From: Vibrio orientalis CIP 102891 = ATCC 33934
Lineage (GTDB): Bacteria > Pseudomonadota > Gammaproteobacteria > Enterobacterales > Vibrionaceae
Direction of reading: 5' to 3'
Length of the DNA stretch: 64,000 nucleotides
NCBI RefSeq assembly: GCF_000176235.1
Contig: NZ_ACZV01000005.1
Location: forward strand, 1,240,001 to 1,304,000
The notes below the pieces were generated by a model, which was given only the letters and a program-made list of their open reading frames with translations, ran no database searches and was not told the origin of the DNA. The translations under genes were made by a program, and so were the position numbers. Shown in pieces: positions 59,572-64,000 of this stretch (the stretch's first letter is position 1; the number at the start of each line of letters is the position of its first letter).

Positions 59572-61149
59572 GTGAACAAGGCCATTAATATTCAAAAGCT
59601 AGGTAACCTTGAGCTGATTCGCACTACTGCACCCTACGCTCAAGATCCAACGCAGTTGTTCCATACTCTATGCGAGAACAAGACGGATAGCCTGTTGCTA
59701 GAGTCGGCCGAGATCGATTCCAAGCAAGATCTTCAAAGCCTGCTGATTGTCGACTCTGCAGTACGTATCGTCTGTTTTGGTCACACTGTCACTATGACCG
59801 CGCTGACTGAAAACGGTAAGCACCTACTTTCTCACTTAACTCTTAACATTAACGACGGTATTGAAAACCGTTTTGACGGAACAGAGCTTGTCCTTGAGTA
59901 CACCTCTCCTTGCGATACGCTTGATGAAGATTCACGACTACGTGAAGCGTCTTCTTTCGATGCACTCAGACTGATTCAACACAGCTTCAACATTGAAGGG
60001 CTGCATAAACATGCGATATTTATCGGTGGTCTTTTCGCTTACGATCTTGTCGCCAACTTTGAGCCGTTAGGTAACGCGCAAGCGACCAATCAATGTCCAG
60101 ATTACGTATTCTATGTCGCCGAAACTTTATTGGTTGTTGATCACCAAAAGCGAAGCTGCGACTTACAAGCGGCACTGTTTGCCAATGACCAACAAAAACC
60201 AACACTTGAAGCGCGTTTAGAAGAGATACGTCAAGCGTGTACGACACTAAAACAATTGCCGAATGCAGCACCTGTGACTGACACGACAGCAGTCCCGAGC
60301 ATCTCTGATGAAGACTTCTGTCAAACAGTACGAGACTTAAAGCAATATGTCGTAAGGGGCGATGTGTTCCAAGTCGTACCGTCACGCCGTTTTACCTTGC
60401 CGTGCCCTTCTCCTCTCGCCGCATATAAAGAACTCAAGCAGTCAAATCCAAGCCCTTACATGTTCTATATGCAAGATGAGCTATTTACCTTGTTTGGTGC
60501 GTCACCTGAAAGTGCACTGAAGTACGAAACTCACACCAATCAGGTAGAAATTTACCCGATTGCTGGCACTCGCCGCCGTGGCAAACGCCCGAATGGAGAG
60601 ATCGATTTCGATCTAGATTGCCGCATTGAATTAGAGCTTCGCACCGACAAGAAAGAAAACGCAGAACACATGATGCTGGTTGACTTGGCACGTAACGATG
60701 TTGCGCGTATTTCTGAAGCAGGCACCCGCCATGTCGCTGACCTACTCAAAGTTGACCGTTATAGTCACGTGATGCATTTAGTTTCTCGCGTGGTTGGTCA
60801 ACTACGTAACGACCTAGATGCCCTGCATGCTTACCAAGCGTGTATGAACATGGGCACGCTAACAGGTGCCCCAAAGATTCGCGCAATGCAGTTGATTCGT
60901 GATGTGGAAGGTGCTCGTCGTGGTAGCTACGGTGGCGCAGTTGGTTACCTAACTGGTGAAGGTACATTAGATACCTGTATCGTGATTCGCTCAGCATACG
61001 TGGAAAACGGCATTGCACAAGTTCAAGCTGGTGCAGGTGTGGTATTTGATTCTGATCCGCAAGCGGAAGCAGATGAAACACGCGGTAAAGCTCAGGCAGT
61101 GATCTCTGCGATTCAAGCGGCTCATCAGCCAATTCAAGATAAGCAATAG
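59572..61149 (+). CDS. trpE: Anthranilate synthase component I
   Basis: TrpE with TrpG converts chorismate and glutamine to anthranilate, the first committed step of tryptophan synthesis. The GTG start at 59572 lies behind AAAGGAGG (525 residues), and an in-frame ATG at 59521 is rejected. The tryptophan feedback site LLESAEIDSK is present near the N-terminus, with FVVPSRR-type DVFQVVPSRRF, PIAGTRRRG and TLTGAPKIRAMQ in the catalytic half. Confidence 0.96.
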   Translation: MNKAINIQKLGNLELIRTTAPYAQDPTQLFHTLCENKTDSLLLESAEIDSKQDLQSLLIVDSAVRIVCFGHTVTMTALTENGKHLLSHLTLNINDGIENRFDGTELVLEYTSPCDTLDEDSRLREASSFDALRLIQHSFNIEGLHKHAIFIGGLFAYDLVANFEPLGNAQATNQCPDYVFYVAETLLVVDHQKRSCDLQAALFANDQQKPTLEARLEEIRQACTTLKQLPNAAPVTDTTAVPSISDEDFCQTVRDLKQYVVRGDVFQVVPSRRFTLPCPSPLAAYKELKQSNPSPYMFYMQDELFTLFGASPESALKYETHTNQVEIYPIAGTRRRGKRPNGEIDFDLDCRIELELRTDKKENAEHMMLVDLARNDVARISEAGTRHVADLLKVDRYSHVMHLVSRVVGQLRNDLDALHAYQACMNMGTLTGAPKIRAMQLIRDVEGARRGSYGGAVGYLTGEGTLDTCIVIRSAYVENGIAQVQAGAGVVFDSDPQAEADETRGKAQAVISAIQAAHQPIQDKQ

Positions 61150-61158
61150 GTGGAAGAG

Positions 61159-61749
61159 ATGGCGAATATCCTATTTATCGATAACTTTGACTCTTTCACT
61201 TACAACCTAGTCGATCAATTTCGTTCCTTAGGTCATGAAGTCAAAATCTATCGCAACAATATAGCCGCTGACACGATTGAGTCAGCCGTTCAACAATTAG
61301 AAAACCCGGTCGTCTTGTTATCGCCAGGTCCCGGTGCACCTGCTGACGCGGGTTCTATGCCTGAAATCATTCAGCGCTTAAAAGGCAAAGTACCTATGAT
61401 TGGTATCTGTCTTGGTCACCAAGCGATCGTTGAAGCGTACGGTGGTACCGTTGCTGGCGCCGGTGAAATAATTCACGGTAAAGTGTCGATGATGGAACAC
61501 CAGAATCACGCGACCTATGCTCAATTGCCTTCTCCACTTGCAATAGCGCGTTACCACTCATTAGTCGCAACTCATGTGCCAGACTCGCTAACCATCACTG
61601 CTGAAGTTGATGACCTAGTGATGTCTGTAGTACAAGAAGAAGACAAGGTGTGTGGCTTCCAATTCCACCCTGAATCGATTATGACCACCTACGGCGCGAC
61701 CTTATTGGCCAATGCGATTGAGTGGGCTCTAAAGAAGAACGACAAATAA
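61159..61749 (+). CDS. trpG: Anthranilate synthase component II (glutamine amidotransferase)
   Basis: TrpG supplies ammonia from glutamine to TrpE. The 196-residue class I amidotransferase has LLSPGPGAP, the nucleophile Cys in [15 protein letters not shown] and the His-Glu pair in [10 protein letters not shown]. It is a separate gene here, not fused to trpD as in E. coli. The ATG at 61159 follows GGTGGAAGAG, nine bases after the trpE stop. Confidence 0.95.
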   Translation: MANILFIDNFDSFTYNLVDQFRSLGHEVKIYRNNIAADTIESAVQQLENPVVLLSPGPGAPADAGSMPEIIQRLKGKVPMIGICLGHQAIVEAYGGTVAGAGEIIHGKVSMMEHQNHATYAQLPSPLAIARYHSLVATHVPDSLTITAEVDDLVMSVVQEEDKVCGFQFHPESIMTTYGATLLANAIEWALKKNDK

Positions 61750-61760
61750 GGAAGAATGTC

Positions 61761-62759
61761 ATGGAACAGATTATCAACAAACTTTACGAGCAGCAGTCAC
61801 TCACTCAAGAAGAGAGCCAACAGCTATTTGATGTCATCATTCGTGGTGAGCTAGACCCAATTCTAATGGCTTCAGCGCTAACAGCGCTAAAAATCAAAGG
61901 TGAAACCCCAGACGAGATTGCCGGCGCAGCAAAAGCTCTATTAGCCAATGCGAACCCTTTCCCTCGCCCGGATTATGATTTCGCTGATATCGTTGGCACT
62001 GGCGGCGATGGTCATAACACGATTAATATTTCGACGACTGCCGCATTTGTCGCAGCAGCTTGTGGCTTAAAAGTCGCTAAACACGGTAACCGTAGCGTAT
62101 CGAGCAAATCCGGCAGCTCTGATTTACTGGACTCTTTCGGTATTAACCTAGCGATGAGTGCCGAAGATACTCGCACAGCAGTCGATGAGATCGGTGTGGC
62201 TTTCTTATTCGCTCCGCAATACCACGGCGGCGTTCGTCATGCGATGCCAGTACGTCAAACCATGAAGACGCGTACGATTTTCAACATCTTAGGCCCATTG
62301 ATTAACCCTGCTCGTCCAAACATCGAACTGATGGGCGTGTACTCACAAGAGCTTGTGCGCCCTATTGCAGAAACCATGTTGCAAATGGGTATGAAGCGTG
62401 CGGCCGTGGTGCACGGTAGTGGTTTAGATGAAGTCGCAATTCACGGTGAAACGACAGTCGCTGAGATCAAAGACGGTGAGATTATTGAGTACACCCTAAC
62501 CCCTGCGGACTTCGGTTTAGAATCTCATCCACTTGAAGCGATTAAAGGTGGCGATCCAGAAGAAAACAAAGCGATCATCACCAACATGCTGACGGGCAAA
62601 GGCACTGACGCTCAACTTGGCGCAGTTGCTGCCAATGTTGCCCTGCTAATGCGCTTATTCGGTCACGAAGATCTTAAAGCCAATACCCAACAAGCCATCG
62701 ACGCGATGAATTCAGGTAAAGCTTACGAGCTTGTCAAAAAACTTGCCGCGCACGCGTAA
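61761..62759 (+). CDS. trpD: Anthranilate phosphoribosyltransferase
   Basis: TrpD adds phosphoribose from PRPP to anthranilate. The 332 residues have the PRPP motif [37 protein letters not shown] and the C-terminal helical parts. The ATG at 61761 follows AAGGAAG. A longer frame starting inside trpG is rejected. It is an unfused enzyme, unlike the TrpGD fusion of E. coli. Confidence 0.95.
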   Translation: MEQIINKLYEQQSLTQEESQQLFDVIIRGELDPILMASALTALKIKGETPDEIAGAAKALLANANPFPRPDYDFADIVGTGGDGHNTINISTTAAFVAAACGLKVAKHGNRSVSSKSGSSDLLDSFGINLAMSAEDTRTAVDEIGVAFLFAPQYHGGVRHAMPVRQTMKTRTIFNILGPLINPARPNIELMGVYSQELVRPIAETMLQMGMKRAAVVHGSGLDEVAIHGETTVAEIKDGEIIEYTLTPADFGLESHPLEAIKGGDPEENKAIITNMLTGKGTDAQLGAVAANVALLMRLFGHEDLKANTQQAIDAMNSGKAYELVKKLAAHA

Positions 62760-62780
62760 CCCAGAGCAAAAGGAAACATC

Positions 62781-64000
62781 ATGACTGAGGTTAAAAATAA
62801 GCTATCCGAGCACGTTTCAGTAAAAGAAGCTGAAATGGCTGAAGTATTGGCAAAAATCGTTAAAGATAAATATCAATGGGTCACAGAGCGCAAAGAGCAA
62901 CAGCCACTTGATACATTTAAAGACGATCTGACTGCTTCTGATCGCAGCTTCTACGATGCACTTAAAAGCCAAAACACGGTATTCATTACTGAGTGTAAAA
63001 AAGCATCGCCTTCGAAAGGTCTGATCCGAGATGACTTCGATTTAGATTACATTGCGTCGGTATACAACAACCACGCTAATGCGATTTCAGTGCTGACCGA
63101 TGAGAAGTACTTCCAAGGTAACTTTGAGTTTCTGCCACAGGTACGCAAGCAAGCAAAGCAGCCTATCCTGTGTAAAGACTTTATGGTTGATAGCTACCAA
63201 GTTTACTTGGCTCGCCACTACCAAGCGGATGCGATTCTCCTGATGCTTTCAGTACTCGACGACCAAGAGTATGCTGAACTTGCTGAAGTTGCGCACTCAC
63301 TTGAAATGGGCGTGTTGACGGAAGTCAGCAATGAACAAGAGCTGCATCGCGCCGTCAAGTTAGGCGCAAAAGTTATCGGCATTAATAACCGTAACCTGCG
63401 CGACCTTTCAACTGATTTGAATCGCACCAAAGAACTGGCTCCAACTATTCGTGAGCTCGCACCTGAAGCGACCATCATTTCAGAGTCTGGCATCTACACT
63501 CATCAGCAAGTGAGAGATCTGGCCACATATGCAGACGGCTTCCTCATTGGTAGCTCACTAATGGCTGAAGACAACTTAGAACTTGCAGTACGCAAAGTGA
63601 CCTTAGGTGAGAATAAGGTATGTGGCCTGACTCACCCAGATGATGCCGCTAAAGTTTACAAAGCAGGTGCGATCTTTGGTGGCCTCATTTTCGTTGAAGC
63701 CTCTAAACGCTTCGTTAACCTAGAAGAAGCGCGCTTAACCATGAGTGGCGCACCGCTAAAGTACATCGGCGTATTCCAAAACCACGCCATCGAACAAATC
63801 ACTGAGACCGCGGAGCAACTCGGTCTTACCGGTGTGCAACTGCATGGCGACGAAGACCAAGCCTTTGTTTCCGAGCTCAAAAGCAAGCTTCCAGAACAGA
63901 TCGAAATTTGGAAAGCGTATGGTGTTAGCGAATCTATGCCAACGCTGATTACTGAGCATATCGACCGTCACTTATTGGACACTAAAGTTGGTAAACAAGT
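62781..64000 (+). CDS. trpCF: Bifunctional TrpCF, right end outside window
   Basis: The open frame continues past the right edge (406 codons visible). The N-terminal domain (about 1-255) is indole-3-glycerol-phosphate synthase with ECKKASPSKG, CKDFMVDSYQVYLARHYQAD, GINNRNLRDL and SESGI. The C-terminal domain (from about 275) is phosphoribosylanthranilate isomerase with KVCGLTHPDDAAK and VQLHGDED. The fused form is as in E. coli. The ATG follows AAAGGAAAC, 21 bases after trpD. Confidence 0.94.
   Translation, partial: MTEVKNKLSEHVSVKEAEMAEVLAKIVKDKYQWVTERKEQQPLDTFKDDLTASDRSFYDALKSQNTVFITECKKASPSKGLIRDDFDLDYIASVYNNHANAISVLTDEKYFQGNFEFLPQVRKQAKQPILCKDFMVDSYQVYLARHYQADAILLMLSVLDDQEYAELAEVAHSLEMGVLTEVSNEQELHRAVKLGAKVIGINNRNLRDLSTDLNRTKELAPTIRELAPEATIISESGIYTHQQVRDLATYADGFLIGSSLMAEDNLELAVRKVTLGENKVCGLTHPDDAAKVYKAGAIFGGLIFVEASKRFVNLEEARLTMSGAPLKYIGVFQNHAIEQITETAEQLGLTGVQLHGDEDQAFVSELKSKLPEQIEIWKAYGVSESMPTLITEHIDRHLLDTKVGKQ

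Noticed and set aside
63218..63971. Minus-strand frames opposite trpCF
   Set aside because: Ser/Arg-rich shadows of the clearly coding trpCF frame.

Overview
The window is a continuous stretch of a gammaproteobacterial chromosome, almost certainly Vibrionaceae (a Vibrio or close relative). The evidence is the moderate GC content, Vibrio-type small families (DUF2947, DUF3392), a trp operon with separate trpG and fused trpCF, a VC1184-type PLP enzyme, and the density of c-di-GMP, chemotaxis and sensory proteins. No rRNA, tRNA, CRISPR array, insertion sequence or prophage was found. It reads as core chromosome with small accessory insertions.

Layout. 1-3.3 kb: iron-linked diheme oxidoreductase and imelysin genes, each behind a Fur-like box, then ribA and an unlisted 57-residue GTG-start gene. 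3.3-4.9 kb: a diguanylate cyclase and a BLUF photoreceptor gene broken by a 4-bp tandem duplication. 4.9-10.6 kb: ycjX-ycjF, tyrR, GNAT, HD phosphohydrolase and DUF2947, all leftward. 10.7-14 kb: fumarase and pabB. 14-17 kb: an H-NOX gas sensor with a soluble hybrid histidine kinase, and a CoA-pyrophosphatase-like Nudix gene. 17-20 kb: sdaC-sdaA for serine uptake and deamination. 20-28 kb: a membrane protein fusing a ToxR-like DNA-binding domain to an EAL phosphodiesterase, a TyrP-type permease, a possible small RNA, a protein with 15-residue repeats, a chemoreceptor carrying a c-type heme motif, and a SulP transporter.

28-45 kb: asnS, M3 peptidase, an SMP-30-like propeller, a MocR regulator, an HD-GYP protein, aspC, an outer membrane barrel, an HrpB-like helicase, maeA, DUF3392 and sanA. 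45-50 kb: a second diguanylate cyclase, DUF2797, and a two-gene unit of a 2OG-Fe(II) dioxygenase and a class V PLP enzyme that lacks the desulfurase cysteine. 50-56.5 kb: trxB-cydD-cydC, DUF1289, and an M23 peptidase gene that overlaps a bactofilin gene by 97 bases. 56.6-64 kb: rluB, yciO and rnm leftward, divergent from the trp operon (promoter/operator, trpL, attenuator, trpE, G, D, CF), which runs off the right edge.

Themes. Second-messenger signalling is dense: two GGDEF proteins (both with degenerate I-sites), one EAL and one HD-GYP protein, along with blue-light (broken), NO/O2 (H-NOX) and heme-redox (chemoreceptor) sensing. Aromatic and amino-acid metabolism is clustered: tyrR, TyrP-like permease, aspC, pabB, trp operon, sdaCA. 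The best candidates for something little described are the wHTH-TM-EAL protein, the pentadecapeptide-repeat membrane protein next to the heme chemoreceptor, the dioxygenase/PLP enzyme pair, and the orphan promoter-terminator unit near 23.6 kb. All family assignments are from reading the sequence, with no database search.
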